Part shown: positions 9,434 to 21,006 of the stretch, one piece after another
Position numbering within the stretch: position 1 is the first letter of the stretch
Layout: the number at the start of each line of letters is the position of its first letter
From: Brevibacterium aurantiacum
GTDB taxonomy: Bacteria; Actinomycetota; Actinomycetes; Actinomycetales; Brevibacteriaceae
Direction of reading: 5' to 3'
Length of the DNA: 64,000 nucleotides
NCBI RefSeq assembly: GCF_900169065.1
Contig: NZ_FXZB01000005.1
Location: 107,338 to 171,337, forward strand
Made by a program: the position numbers and the translations under genes
The notes under the pieces: model-generated
What the model saw: the letters and a program-made list of their open reading frames with translations, nothing else
What the model was told of the DNA's origin: nothing
Database searches by the model: none

Positions 9434-10156
9434 ATGGGCCTGCTCACCGGATTCGGCGAACTCTTCCTGCCCCGCCGGTGCGCCGGCTGCGGGCGGGAGG
9501 ACGTCTCATTGTGTACGGCCTGTCTGCATCTCCTCGGCGGCATCCCGCGCGCCATGGAACCTCGATACGGTCAGATTCCCGTCGTCGGCGTCTCGGAATA
9601 CAGCACCCAGATTTCTCATATGGTGGTCAACTTCAAAGACAACGGACGCCGCGACATTCTCGACCCGCTAGCCCTGGCACTTGCACGCTCCATCACCGCG
9701 GCCTTGGAATTGGCTCATCATTCGGGTGGGAGGGTCAGACTGTTTCCCGCGCCGAGCTCCCCGCAGGCGCTGCGTCGTCGAGGTCGTTCCCATACGGCGG
9801 CATTGGCCAGACGCGCCGCGCAGCTGGTTCCCGAACTGTCACTGGAGGTCATCGATGTGCTCCTCACCAGACACCACCATGATCAGGTCGGTCTGGGAGC
9901 ACATGCCAGGGAGGCCAATGTGGCCAGATCGCAGTATCTCAACCCGACGATCCTGGACTCAGCGATTGGGCGACCAGGCGGCGAAACGGAGTCGGAATCG
10001 GGTGTGGATCTTCTCATCGATGATTTCTCAACCACCGGCGCAACCTTGGCAGAAAGCGCAAGGGTATTAGCATCGGTGCAGATCAGACCCGCTGCAGGAG
10101 CCGTTCTCGGTCTCGGCCGCGGGGGCACTCGATTTGTCTCTCCCTTTACTGTATAA
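9434..10156 (+). CDS. comF: ComF family phosphoribosyltransferase-like protein
   Basis: 240 residues. An N-terminal double zinc-ribbon motif reads CAGCGREDVSLCTAC (Cys at about 15, 18, 27, 30). A type I phosphoribosyltransferase fold follows, with the PRPP-binding loop LLIDDFSTTGATL near the C-terminus (the second acidic residue is kept). The family is linked to DNA uptake in Firmicutes, but most bacteria, as here, carry it outside any competence operon. It lies 31 nt after lpqB, with a GAGGTAG ribosome site at 9418-9424. The same order lpqB-comF-hpf-secA is found in mycobacteria (Rv3244c-Rv3240c). Confidence 0.92.
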   Translation: MGLLTGFGELFLPRRCAGCGREDVSLCTACLHLLGGIPRAMEPRYGQIPVVGVSEYSTQISHMVVNFKDNGRRDILDPLALALARSITAALELAHHSGGRVRLFPAPSSPQALRRRGRSHTAALARRAAQLVPELSLEVIDVLLTRHHHDQVGLGAHAREANVARSQYLNPTILDSAIGRPGGETESESGVDLLIDDFSTTGATLAESARVLASVQIRPAAGAVLGLGRGGTRFVSPFTV

Positions 10157-10222
10157 CGGTGTTTACCCATCCAAGGGAATGGGATCGGATGAATCCGAAG
10201 AACGAGTCGCTAAGGACGCATC

Positions 10223-10882
10223 ATGGACATTGTTGTCAACGGACGTCAACTGACCATCTCCGACAGTTTTCGGGCCCACATTGAGGACAAGATCGCCAAG
10301 GTCGAGCAGCTCGCACCGCGAGCGCAACGAGTCGAAGTGCACGTTGCTCACGAGAAGAACTCTCGTCAGCCCGAAACCAGCGAACGAGTCGAACTCACTG
10401 TAGTGGCGAAGGGACCGGCCATTCGCGCCGAAGCCATGGCAAGCGACAAGTATGCGGCATTGGATCTGGCCTGGGCGAAGCTCGTCGAACGATTACGGCG
10501 TGCCAGGGACCGCAACAAGGTTCCTCGAGCCGGCCACCATCGGAAGGAATCGACCGCAGAGGCACTCGCGAAGATGCCCGTGGCCGATTCGCTCGTCCCC
10601 GAGGAGGGCGAGGCGATCGACGCGAACGCGTCCGCGAACAACGATCAGACGAACGGTCGGATCAAGGCTGAAGGCGATTCGCCGGTGGTTCTGCGTGAGA
10701 AGACGTTCAACGGCTCACCCATCGGCATCGAGGAAGCACTCAACCGGATGGAGCTCGTCGGACACGACTTCTACCTGTTCATCGACGAGGAGTCGAGCAA
10801 ACCCTCCGTCGTCTACCGCCGCAAGGGCTGGAGCTACGGGGTCATCGCCCTTGACCCGGAGCTCGAGCCAGTCGCCGACTGA
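10223..10882 (+). CDS. hpf: Long-form ribosome hibernation promoting factor
   Basis: 219 residues, the size of long HPF. The N-terminal HPF/YfiA domain (MDIVVNGRQLTISDSFRAHIEDKI) is followed by a linker and a C-terminal dimerisation domain at about 150-215 (FNGSPIGIEEALNRMELVGHDFYLF). Long HPF dimerises 70S ribosomes into inactive 100S particles in stationary phase or stress. The ATG at 10223 has an AAGGA ribosome site 7 nt upstream. A strong hairpin at 10950-10983 ends the transcript. Confidence 0.95.
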   Translation: MDIVVNGRQLTISDSFRAHIEDKIAKVEQLAPRAQRVEVHVAHEKNSRQPETSERVELTVVAKGPAIRAEAMASDKYAALDLAWAKLVERLRRARDRNKVPRAGHHRKESTAEALAKMPVADSLVPEEGEAIDANASANNDQTNGRIKAEGDSPVVLREKTFNGSPIGIEEALNRMELVGHDFYLFIDEESSKPSVVYRRKGWSYGVIALDPELEPVAD

Positions 10883-10949
10883 GCCGAAATCGACAGTGCT
10901 GACTCAGGCTGAGGGGCACTGATTCGAACTCAGATAAGAATACGAACAC

Positions 10950-10983
10950 GATCGCCGAGGTGGGAGGGCCCACCTCGGCGATC
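10950..10983. terminator. Bidirectional terminator hairpin between hpf and DUF418 gene
   Basis: A perfect 15-bp inverted repeat (10950-10964 pairs with 10969-10983) with a 4-nt loop AGGG. It sits between the convergent hpf (plus) and DUF418 (minus) genes. There is only a weak T run on either side, as is common in actinobacteria. Confidence 0.85.
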
Positions 10984-11010
10984 TGTGTCTGTGGATATGT
11001 CGGTGGTGTT

Positions 11011-12084
11011 TCAGGCTCGTGTACCCTCACGTCCCCAGGTGACCAGTCGCCACAGCCTCTCCAAGGGGCCCTGCCCGACGAAGCGCAGCCATAGTGCGGA
11101 GATGATGATCTGGATGATCATGATGCCGAGGCAGATGAGGACGCCTGCCAGGTATCCGCCATGGTCATCGAACTGGGTCAGGTCGGGCTCAATGGCCTTC
11201 ACGCCCAGAATGAGCAGTGTGGCTCCGATGTAGTTGCTCAGCGCCATCCGACCCAGCTGTGCGAAGACCTGCCTCAGAACCGCCTCGGCGGGGGTGAGCA
11301 TGAGCAGCATGACGATGACGACGAGGCACAGGGCCATGGTGATGCCGAGGCCGGCTGTGATCCACATGTGCACCTGGCGGGTGATGTAGTCGGTGAGCAG
11401 GAATCCGGTGACGGAGATGGCGGCGCTTGCGGCTCCGATCAGGGCCAGCCGGCCGGGATGGCGCAGTGCGCGGCGGATGGTGTCTGCGTAGCCGGCGGCG
11501 AATCCGAGCAGGAAGAGTCCGGGGATGATCACTTGGCCACCGCCGAACCAGACTCCGGCGGCCAGGAGGACCCCTCCGGCGATCGATGTGGTCGCGGCCA
11601 GCGCGCGGGCTGGAATCCACGTCGCGGGCAGAAGGATGACGATCGCGACGATCGCATAGGGCAGCAGAGCCTCACCGGGCTGCAGGAACGCGTGGCCGAC
11701 GCCGAGGAGGGCCAGGAACAGGAAGCGGCGCAGCAGTGCGAACCTGGGTCTGGGACTGCGGGCCCTGGCCGAGTTCCACATGATGCCGAAGCCGATGCCG
11801 AAGAGCAGAGAGAAGATCGGGAAGAACCTGTTCTGCACGAAGTCCTGTTCGAACCTGTAGAAGCTCTGGACAGCGCCGGTCTCGGTGACTGCGTCAAGGC
11901 CGAACAGCGGCGGCAGATTGACGATCATGATGCCGCACAGCGCAATACCGCGTATGACGTCGAGGGCCGCGATGCGGGATCTGGCCGGAGTGCGCGAGCT
12001 GCGGGGCTCGGTCGTGGTGCGTGCGGGGGAGTCGGTCGGTGCTGTGGACGGGTGGTCGCTGGTGTCTGAACTCATGTGTTCCAT
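11011..12084 (-). CDS. DUF418 family membrane protein
   Basis: 357 residues (354 if the second ATG at 12075 is used). After a Ser/Thr/Pro-rich cytoplasmic start, the DUF418 opening RIAALDVIRGIALCGIMIVN appears, then about nine hydrophobic helices. The C-terminal DUF418 block includes LGRMALSNYIGATLL and the final WLRFVGQGPLERLWR. The family resembles acyltransferase-3-type membrane proteins, but its activity is unproven. It lies 76 nt downstream of the response regulator and is probably co-transcribed with the two-component genes. Confidence 0.88.
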   Translation of the reverse strand: MEHMSSDTSDHPSTAPTDSPARTTTEPRSSRTPARSRIAALDVIRGIALCGIMIVNLPPLFGLDAVTETGAVQSFYRFEQDFVQNRFFPIFSLLFGIGFGIMWNSARARSPRPRFALLRRFLFLALLGVGHAFLQPGEALLPYAIVAIVILLPATWIPARALAATTSIAGGVLLAAGVWFGGGQVIIPGLFLLGFAAGYADTIRRALRHPGRLALIGAASAAISVTGFLLTDYITRQVHMWITAGLGITMALCLVVIVMLLMLTPAEAVLRQVFAQLGRMALSNYIGATLLILGVKAIEPDLTQFDDHGGYLAGVLICLGIMIIQIIISALWLRFVGQGPLERLWRLVTWGREGTRA

Positions 12085-12160
12085 CCTGGTTCACCCCGCC
12101 CGCCGCCGACATCGGCACAATGGCCGGACTCCGCGATCAGGGGTCAGCCATTCGGCCGAT

Positions 12161-12799
12161 TCATCGCCCCGCGTTCATTGCCCCGGACTCCCACATTCGT
12201 GCAGCGATCTCGACCCGGTTGCGGGCACCCAGGCGCGTCTGGATGCTGCCCAGATGAGACTTCACGGTCCCCAGCGAGATATAGAGCTCGGCACAGATCT
12301 CCTGGTTCGTCCGCCCCCGTGCCACGAGGCGAGCGACGTCGTTCTCCCTCTCGCTGAGACCGGCTACAGGGTCCTCGCCCGTTCTGGTGTCCTGGGCGCG
12401 GCGGCTGAGCAGATCCAGGGTCAGCGACGGTGAGATCAGCGCGTCGCCGTTCGCGGCGGCCCTGACTGCGGCCAGCAGCAGGTCCGGGCCGGCATCCTTG
12501 AGGAGGAATCCGCTGGCACCACCGGCCAGAGCCGCATCGACGTAGTCGTCATCGTCGAATGTCGTGACCATGATGACCTTGGAGATCGGTGTCAGCCGAG
12601 GGAGGGCGGCGAGCCCGTCGAGCTTGGGCATGCGAATGTCGAGGAGGATGACATCGGGGTGTTCGCGTTTGGCCAAGGCGATGGCATCGACCCCGTCAGA
12701 AGCCTGCCCGACCACGGTGATCGACTCATCGGCGTCGAGGATGAGGGAGAACCCCATCCGCACCATTTCCTGATCATCGACCAGCGCCACCGTAATCAC
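12161..12799 (-). CDS. NarL/LuxR-type response regulator
   Basis: 212 residues. Receiver domain with the acidic pocket DDQEM, phosphoacceptor Asp in DVILLDIRMPKLDG (about residue 54) and the switch segment VIMVTTFDDDDYV. The LuxR HTH lies at about 145-205 (LSERENDVARLVARGRTNQEICAELYIS). It is the partner of the kinase encoded 40 nt upstream. The target is probably the adjacent DUF418 gene or envelope genes, but no operator was identified. Confidence 0.93.
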   Translation of the reverse strand: MITVALVDDQEMVRMGFSLILDADESITVVGQASDGVDAIALAKREHPDVILLDIRMPKLDGLAALPRLTPISKVIMVTTFDDDDYVDAALAGGASGFLLKDAGPDLLLAAVRAAANGDALISPSLTLDLLSRRAQDTRTGEDPVAGLSERENDVARLVARGRTNQEICAELYISLGTVKSHLGSIQTRLGARNRVEIAARMWESGAMNAGR

Positions 12800-12839
12800 G
12801 ATCGTCCTCCGTCGGCTCGTGTCGGACTCATCCCTGAAC

Positions 12840-13982
12840 TCACGGGTTCAAGGGTAGCCGAGTCTCAAGCACCCAGCCCCCGTCGTGACTGGGCCCGGCG
12901 AACAGATCCCCGCCGAGGTGGTCGACCCGTGTGCGCAGCCCGTGGAGCCCGGTTCCGCTGCCGGCCCCGATCCCACCAGCACCGGTCCCGCCTGCACTGG
13001 GGCCGTTGATCACGGTGAGGATGATGTCACGACGTGACCCGTCATCGGGCATCGCCGAGGTGGTGGTGAGCAGCCGGACCGTGATCGGGACGCGGGACCC
13101 GGCATGGCGACGGATGTTCGTCAGTGCCTCGGCCAGCACCCGGTCGAGGACGGGCCAGATGGTGGTGGGGACCGCATCGGTATCGGTGCCGTTGAGGTCG
13201 AGGGAGAGGTCCTCAGCCTCGGCGAAGCCATTCGCCCGGTCGACGAGCCCCTGGAGGCCGGAGACGACGGGGGACCGGGCACCGGAATTGCCGGGGACGG
13301 ACGTGGTGTCTGAGACCAACGACCGGATCTCCTCCAAGGCACGTGTGCCTGACTCCTCGATCTTGGACAGGGCAGTCCTGAGTATCCCGGCGTCCTCGCT
13401 GCGGGCCGCGGCTTGGGAGAGGACGACGATCCCGGTCACCTCGTGGGCGACCAGATCGTGGAGTTCGGTGGCCATCCGACGTCGCTCCGCCTCGGCGGCG
13501 GTGGCCTGACGTTCGAGCAGGGACCGGTCGACCATGCGCAGCAGGAGCCCCAGGGACAGACTCGCCACGATCACCGTCGAGGCACCGAAGGCGAAGGTGA
13601 TCCCGTCGGGTATGAGGCCGGGGACGACGACGTTGCCCACCGAGAGCAGGATGAGCAGCAGCAGCTGGAGGCCAGTGGAGAACCAGCGGGAGAGCATGAC
13701 CACAGTCACCAGGCTCAGCCACATCACAGTCGGGCTCAGGGTCGACGCTGCCGCGACCGGGATGAGCGCGAGGATCAGAGCGAGCGCGGCGAACGGCAGC
13801 AGTGAGATCTGAGGCCTCGTGACCCCGGCGGCAGCTCTTTGGGTGCGGATGAGGATCGGGAGCGCGGTGGCCAGCGCAAACAGATCGGCGATGATCACCA
13901 GCCAGCCCGAGCCGGTGAGCGCCTCTAAAGCGAAGGTCAGAGGCAGGGGGAGGAGCCACAGCCACGTGATCACAGTCTTCAT
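12840..13982 (-). CDS. Sensor histidine kinase, HisKA_3 type
   Basis: 380 residues. About five or six N-terminal membrane helices occupy the first ~150 residues, with little extracytoplasmic loop, suggesting sensing within or near the membrane. The dimerisation/phosphoacceptor helix reads RRRMATELHDLVAHEVTG (His at about 188). A degenerate C-terminal ATPase ends with GTGLHGLRTRVDHLGG. This is the NarX/DesK-like class that pairs with LuxR-type regulators, matching the gene downstream. Confidence 0.92.
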   Translation of the reverse strand: MKTVITWLWLLPLPLTFALEALTGSGWLVIIADLFALATALPILIRTQRAAAGVTRPQISLLPFAALALILALIPVAAASTLSPTVMWLSLVTVVMLSRWFSTGLQLLLLILLSVGNVVVPGLIPDGITFAFGASTVIVASLSLGLLLRMVDRSLLERQATAAEAERRRMATELHDLVAHEVTGIVVLSQAAARSEDAGILRTALSKIEESGTRALEEIRSLVSDTTSVPGNSGARSPVVSGLQGLVDRANGFAEAEDLSLDLNGTDTDAVPTTIWPVLDRVLAEALTNIRRHAGSRVPITVRLLTTTSAMPDDGSRRDIILTVINGPSAGGTGAGGIGAGSGTGLHGLRTRVDHLGGDLFAGPSHDGGWVLETRLPLNP

Positions 13983-14042
13983 CGCGTCCCAGTCTAATCG
14001 GGGAAGGTGCCCACCGGTGGGGTGGAACTTCAGGTCGTGGGC

Positions 14043-14606
14043 CTACTGGTCGTTGTCGTGGGAGGAGTCGTATTCGAGTTCGACGACCACGCCGGTCTTG
14101 GTTACGGCTGCTCCGTGCTCGCTCACGCCTTCCTCGACTTCGATCTCGCCGGCCAGTTGTCCGTCGGCGAACAGTCGCAGCGTGCGGTCCTTGACCTCGG
14201 AGGTGTAGGTGACCTTTGTGCCGTTGACCATCGCGGAGTCGGTGAACGATCCGTCCGCGCGCTCATTCGGGTCGACGTCTCCTGCGGGATGGTCGAAGGT
14301 CACGAAGCGTGTGAGACGGTCTGCCCGACCGTGGCTGAGACGGTGGACGAGCAGCTGGTCCTTGTTGGTCCCGGCCTGCAGCGCAAGATCGACGTAGGTG
14401 AGGTCCACGGAGTCCTGGATGGCGAAGAGGATGTATGGGCGACCATGGACGTCGATCCCGGTGGAGTCGACTCCCTGGTCAGCGAGATAGTCCTCGACCT
14501 GGTTTTCGAGTGAGAGCTTCGACTGGTGTTCCCAGACGAAGAGTCCTCCGATGGCAATGGCGATGATGCCGATAGCAGCGGCGAGAGCGATGATGGCCTT
14601 CTTCAT
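14043..14606 (-). CDS. LmeA/DUF2993-like exported protein
   Basis: 187 residues with one N-terminal membrane anchor or uncleaved signal (KKAIIALAAAIGIIAIAIGGLFVW). The beta-rich exported domain begins VEDYLADQGVDSTGIDVHGRPYILFAIQDSVDLTYVD in two consecutive motif pieces; this pattern of a GIDVxGxPFL-like turn followed by a strand is the DUF2993/LmeA signature of phospholipid-binding cell-envelope proteins. No lipobox Cys. Assignment to LmeA itself is by family pattern only. Confidence 0.6.
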   Translation of the reverse strand: MKKAIIALAAAIGIIAIAIGGLFVWEHQSKLSLENQVEDYLADQGVDSTGIDVHGRPYILFAIQDSVDLTYVDLALQAGTNKDQLLVHRLSHGRADRLTRFVTFDHPAGDVDPNERADGSFTDSAMVNGTKVTYTSEVKDRTLRLFADGQLAGEIEVEEGVSEHGAAVTKTGVVVELEYDSSHDNDQ

Positions 14607-14767
14607 GATCTGTCCTGGTTCCTATCGTGGGGGAGTCGTGGGCGTCGTGGTGACAATGACCATCCTTCCGGCAGACGGTCGTGCCGCCTTCGGCCGAACG
14701 GCTGGTTCAGATCGGCCGGATGGACGGATTTCCGTACCGTGTCAGTGCGGTGGCCTACTGTGGGTCC

Positions 14768-16012
14768 ATGCAGAAGATGACACTGTCGGCGGCGCGCAGG
14801 ACTGCAATCGCTGCAACGGGCCTCGACCGGCCGCGCCCGGCCCAGGTGACGGCACGACACCTGAAATCGACCTTTGCCAGATTGGGTCTGACCCAGATCG
14901 ACTCGGTCTCACGCGTCGTCCGATCCCACTACCTGCCCTTCTTCTCGCGTCTGGGTCCGTATCCGCGGGAGACCCTCGACCGCCTCCTCTACTCAGCACC
15001 TCGAATGGGCGTCGAGTACTGGGCCCACGCGGCGGCGTTCGTTCCGCCTGAGACCTGGCGCCACTTCGAGCAGAGTCGCACCGAGTGGTGGCGCAATGAC
15101 TACGGGCAGCGGCATCCGGAGACGGGTGCGGCGTTCCGCGAACTCCAGGCTTCCGTCCTCGATGCCTTGGAAGACGGACCAAAGACCGCGCGTGGAGTCG
15201 CCGATGTCGTCGATCATGAGATCCCCGAACGGCATCGCGGCCATTGGGGGTGGAATCCCAGCCAGGTCAAGATGGCTCTTGAGGCGCTGTTCGCCGGGGG
15301 AACAGTGAGCGCCACCGGCCGCAATGATCATTTCGAACGCATCTATGCGCTGCCGCGCGACGTCAGCGATGTCCTGCCGCAGACGTCCCTGGCCTATGGG
15401 CCGAGTCAGACACCGGAGCTGAGCCTCGTCGATCCGGCGGCTTCTCGTCAGCGGGGCATCTCAGGCACGGAGAACAACGTCCTCGAGCTCACGAGGATCG
15501 CCGCGAGAGCCCTGGGTATCGCGCGTCCGGGCTGCGTGGCGGACTACTTCCGCCAGCAGCGCGCACCCACGGACGAGGCGATCAGGACTCTGCTGGAGAC
15601 CGGCGAGCTCATCGAAGTCGACGTCGAGGGCACCCGTGCTCTGAAGTGGCACACAGCGAGGACCCCGCGCCGAGTCGACGCACGGGCGCTGCTGGTCCCG
15701 TTCGACCCCCTGGTCTTCTACCGTCCGCGGATCGAATGGCTCTTCGACTTCCACTATCGGATCGAGATCTACACTCCGGCCAAGGACCGAGTGCACGGGT
15801 ACTATGTGCTGCCGTTCCTCCTCGGCGAACGCCTCGTCGGTCGAGTCGACCTGCACCGGGACCAGGCAGCCGATACGCTCCGGGCGCTGAAGGTGACGTG
15901 GGAGCCCGGTGAAGAGCATCAAGAGGAACTGGCGCTGGAGCTGTGCGAAATGGCGAAGTGGCTCGGATTGGGTGCCGTGGATATGAGCGGTACTCACCTG
16001 CCATTAAGCTAG
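14768..16012 (+). CDS. YcaQ-family winged-helix DNA glycosylase
   Basis: 414 residues from the ATG at 14768 (MQKMTLSAARR); a longer frame from 14681 adds non-conserved residues. It is the HTH_42/YcaQ family of base-excision glycosylases acting on interstrand cross-links and bulky alkyl lesions. The catalytic QxD motif is present as TQIDSV near residue 50, matching the YcaQ (AlkX) subgroup rather than the QxQ of AlkZ. Later family blocks (WGWNPSQVKMALEALFAGG; LVPFDPLVFYRPRIEWLF) are intact. It lies directly upstream of secA on the same strand. Confidence 0.85.
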   Translation: MQKMTLSAARRTAIAATGLDRPRPAQVTARHLKSTFARLGLTQIDSVSRVVRSHYLPFFSRLGPYPRETLDRLLYSAPRMGVEYWAHAAAFVPPETWRHFEQSRTEWWRNDYGQRHPETGAAFRELQASVLDALEDGPKTARGVADVVDHEIPERHRGHWGWNPSQVKMALEALFAGGTVSATGRNDHFERIYALPRDVSDVLPQTSLAYGPSQTPELSLVDPAASRQRGISGTENNVLELTRIAARALGIARPGCVADYFRQQRAPTDEAIRTLLETGELIEVDVEGTRALKWHTARTPRRVDARALLVPFDPLVFYRPRIEWLFDFHYRIEIYTPAKDRVHGYYVLPFLLGERLVGRVDLHRDQAADTLRALKVTWEPGEEHQEELALELCEMAKWLGLGAVDMSGTHLPLS

Positions 16013-16066
16013 GGAATATAGAGTCGTTCGAGTTGTTGTCAGGCATTCATGCCGATTAGGAGAAAA

Positions 16067-18763
<2,697 letters not shown>

Positions 18764-18785
18764 TTCTTCGGCTCTGACAACGAAT

Positions 18786-19253
18786 TCACATCGTCTGCAG
18801 AGCAGTCATCGTCCACCGGGTGGTGAGCAGTTCCAAGCGAATTGCCACCGCCCGGAAGCGACTCTGGGTGCGGACGATGACAGTGACTTCGGCGACGTCA
18901 CCGGTGACACGACAGACTCGCGCATTGCCAGCCTGCAGCGTTCGAGATGGCCCGAGCTCACCCACCGGCTTGGCCGGCGCCACCTCGGCACGCAGCTGGG
19001 CCCGCTGATCGATCTTCTCCAGCAGTCCCCGGTCGACCCAACGGGAGATGGAATCGCTGCGCCGTATGCCAGCGAAGATCTCCAAGCACGCCACCGCCAA
19101 TGAGGTTGCGGTGGCTGCGATGCGGCTGTCATCCCGATCCGCTGCGACCTGGGTCGTCTTTGCCGCTGGGGCAGTGCCGATCCGGTTCTGTCGTGAGTTG
19201 GCAGGTGGCGTGTTTGCCACTCGTGGGCGTGAAAGCACCAGTGGGGCGGTCAT
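18786..19253 (-). CDS. Rv3235-family protein
   Basis: 155 residues with a disordered N-terminus and a compact C-terminal half. The half from about residue 45 (AATATSLAVACLEIFAGIR) to the end (RFRAVAIRLELLTTRWTMTALQ) follows the Rv3235-family pattern of a helix followed by antiparallel strands. This small family sits near secA in many actinobacteria and has no known activity. It overlaps the LysM gene by 4 nt and is the second gene of that operon. It is convergent with secA across about 22 nt. Confidence 0.75.
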   Translation of the reverse strand: MTAPLVLSRPRVANTPPANSRQNRIGTAPAAKTTQVAADRDDSRIAATATSLAVACLEIFAGIRRSDSISRWVDRGLLEKIDQRAQLRAEVAPAKPVGELGPSRTLQAGNARVCRVTGDVAEVTVIVRTQSRFRAVAIRLELLTTRWTMTALQTM

Positions 19254-20068
19254 GGCTGGATCTCCAATCGTTGGCCGGGCATGATGAGGTTCGGATTCGT
19301 GCCGATGACGTCCTTGTTTGCTGAGTAGATGTCATCGACGATGTCTTGGGCGGTGCCACCGGATGAGGGCTGGCTGATTGCGATCGACCACAGGCTTTCC
19401 CCGACGCCGACGATATGAACGCCGACCTCGTCGTCGGCACCTGGTGGAGCCGAGTCGTCGCTGTCTGCAGCTGGGTCAGGACTGTCTGGATCAGGGTCAG
19501 GGGCACCGGTGTCGGCCGCTGGTCCACCCTGGTCAGGGGAGGGAGGACGCGTCGGACCTGATGAGTCGGAGTCAGCAGGCGGTGGAACTGTCGGCCAGCC
19601 GGGGTCCAGCGAGGGATCGTCGGCGACTGCAGTCGGCCAGCCCGGATCGAGCGCGGCACTCGGCCCGTCCGGATCGGGCGCGGCACTCGGTGCGGCATTC
19701 GTTGCGGCAGCGGCGGCGTAGTGAGCGTCTCGTGGAGGTGCGCCCTCCGGCAGGGGAGAGGCCTGTGCCGCGTGAAGCGTCAGGCTCGCCGAGGCCACAG
19801 CGAGAACACTCGAACGCAGCACGGCGGGCACGATGCGCAGGACCGTCCCTGTGGCCAGTGTTCTCACCCGACCTCGGGGCAGGAGCCTGATCAGCATCGT
19901 CAGCAGAGACACCACACCGAGCCGAGACGACAGCGCCGCAGCTGTGCCGACGATGATGAGGATGACGAGATCGGTGGTGCTGCGTGGCTCTGGGAGCTGA
20001 ACCCACGCGGTGATGAACGCACCGATCAGACAGAGCCACGAGATGGTGCAAGCTGCCAGCAGATACAT
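19250..20068 (-). CDS. LysM domain-containing membrane protein
   Basis: 272 residues. Two or three hydrophobic helices occupy the first ~115 residues, followed by a Pro/Asp/Ser-rich linker with repeated DPGWP units (about 135-215). A C-terminal LysM module at about 220-272 contains GVGESLWSIAI, ANKDVIGTNPNLIMPGQRLEI. LysM binds peptidoglycan, so the protein probably bridges membrane and wall. It is the first gene of the operon with the Rv3235-like protein, divergent from the small hypothetical at 20217. Confidence 0.85.
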   Translation of the reverse strand: MYLLAACTISWLCLIGAFITAWVQLPEPRSTTDLVILIIVGTAAALSSRLGVVSLLTMLIRLLPRGRVRTLATGTVLRIVPAVLRSSVLAVASASLTLHAAQASPLPEGAPPRDAHYAAAAATNAAPSAAPDPDGPSAALDPGWPTAVADDPSLDPGWPTVPPPADSDSSGPTRPPSPDQGGPAADTGAPDPDPDSPDPAADSDDSAPPGADDEVGVHIVGVGESLWSIAISQPSSGGTAQDIVDDIYSANKDVIGTNPNLIMPGQRLEIQP

Positions 20069-20102
20069 GAAAGCGATCCTTCATTGGAAACGTACACCAA
20101 TG

Positions 20103-20159
20103 ATGTCGGTAGATAACGTTTGATGTCAATAGACAAATATAACTACAGTAGTGTAGTTC
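20103..20159. promoter_or_regulatory. Divergent promoter/operator region with direct and inverted repeats
   Basis: An AT-rich island between the LysM gene (minus) and the 20217 gene (plus). GATGTC-TAGA half sites begin at 20103 and 20123, exactly 20 bp apart, and the second overlaps a minus-strand TTGACA hexamer. Next to it is a 7-bp inverted repeat AACTACA/TGTAGTT (20142-20148 with 20153-20159). This looks like an operator for a regulator bound to one helical face. The regulator is not known. Confidence 0.4.
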
Positions 20160-20216
20160 TCATGTACGGGTCGGAATCCCTTGCCTCACGCTCGTCACTG
20201 CGGCAGGCTTCAGATC

Positions 20217-20732
20217 ATGGACGATCGGATCGACGCTCTCCTTGCGGATGTCGAAGCAATGCACGCGTCTCGGGAGATCCACGCCAGGCGTGGGGAGTTC
20301 GGTGATGAACTCGCGGTCCATGCTGCGCAGCGCACCCTGCTCGAGCGGATGCGTGGAACGCTCGGTCAGCCGGTTCAGGTAGTGGTTGCTGACCGGGAGA
20401 TATCCGGGACCGCCGTGTTCCTGGGCGATGGAATCTTCGTCATCGCCGGCGTCGAGACAGTGGTCGTGGCCATCGACTCGATTCGAGAGATTCGCACCCG
20501 TTCCCGACGGCACAGATACGAACCCGGTGCCTTGGAGCGGTTGGGGATGGCGTCTGCGCTGAGGCGCCTGGCCGCCGATCACGAGGAGATCTCGCTGGAA
20601 TTGGCGGGGGATGGTGGGACTATTCGTGGGCGCAGCGACATGGTCGCCGCCGACTATGTTGAGATCTCAGGCCGGATCATTCCGCACCGAGCGATCGTGC
20701 TGGTGCGTGCCAGGACCAACCCATTCGCCTAG
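20217..20732 (+). CDS. Conserved hypothetical actinobacterial protein
   Basis: 171 residues from the ATG at 20217 (MDDRIDALLADVEAM); a longer frame begins at 20181, but the extra residues look unrelated. An N-terminal alpha-helical segment of ~50 residues is followed by a small beta-barrel-like region (VQVVVADREISGTAVFLGDGIFVIAG) and a second repeat of the same kind near residue 130. I do not recognise the family. The neighbours (LysM protein, small DNA-binding protein, SAF/CpaE pair) suggest an envelope or surface-related role, by location only. Confidence 0.75.
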   Translation: MDDRIDALLADVEAMHASREIHARRGEFGDELAVHAAQRTLLERMRGTLGQPVQVVVADREISGTAVFLGDGIFVIAGVETVVVAIDSIREIRTRSRRHRYEPGALERLGMASALRRLAADHEEISLELAGDGGTIRGRSDMVAADYVEISGRIIPHRAIVLVRARTNPFA

Positions 20733-20764
20733 GCAGTGCTGACGGTTCGAGCGCTGCGGTGCGC

Positions 20765-20986
20765 TCAGTCTTCGAGCGAGCCGGTCTTGATCTCGTGCTC
20801 GGTGCGTTCATACATCCGCTGGATGTACGCTTCGATCTCGGTCTTCTCCACACGCCACTGTCCGCGTCCGCCGACTTTGATGGCGCGCAGGTCGCCGGTG
20901 CGGACCAGGGCCCGCGCCTGAGCGATCGAGACATTGAGCAGATCGGCCACATCGGTGAGCGGCAGGAAGCGATTTTCGACGACCAT
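20765..20986 (-). CDS. Small MerR/excisionase-like HTH protein
   Basis: 73 residues, a single winged HTH of the HTH_17 type: FLPLTDVADLLNVSIAQARALVRTG, then the wing KVGGRGQWRVEKTEIEAYI. The size and fold match excisionase-like or BldC-like DNA-binding proteins. It sits between the hypothetical at 20217 (convergent, 32 nt) and the SAF gene (divergent), where it may control the divergent promoter. Not linked to any integrase here, so a chromosomal regulator is more likely than an excisionase. Confidence 0.82.
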   Translation of the reverse strand: MVVENRFLPLTDVADLLNVSIAQARALVRTGDLRAIKVGGRGQWRVEKTEIEAYIQRMYERTEHEIKTGSLED

Positions 20987-21006
20987 GAGGGCCCCTTCTC
21001 ATCCCA

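Noticed and set aside
20765..20986. Excisionase of a mobile element
   Set aside because: Fold is compatible, but there is no integrase, att repeat or cargo nearby and the surrounding genes are ordinary chromosomal genes.
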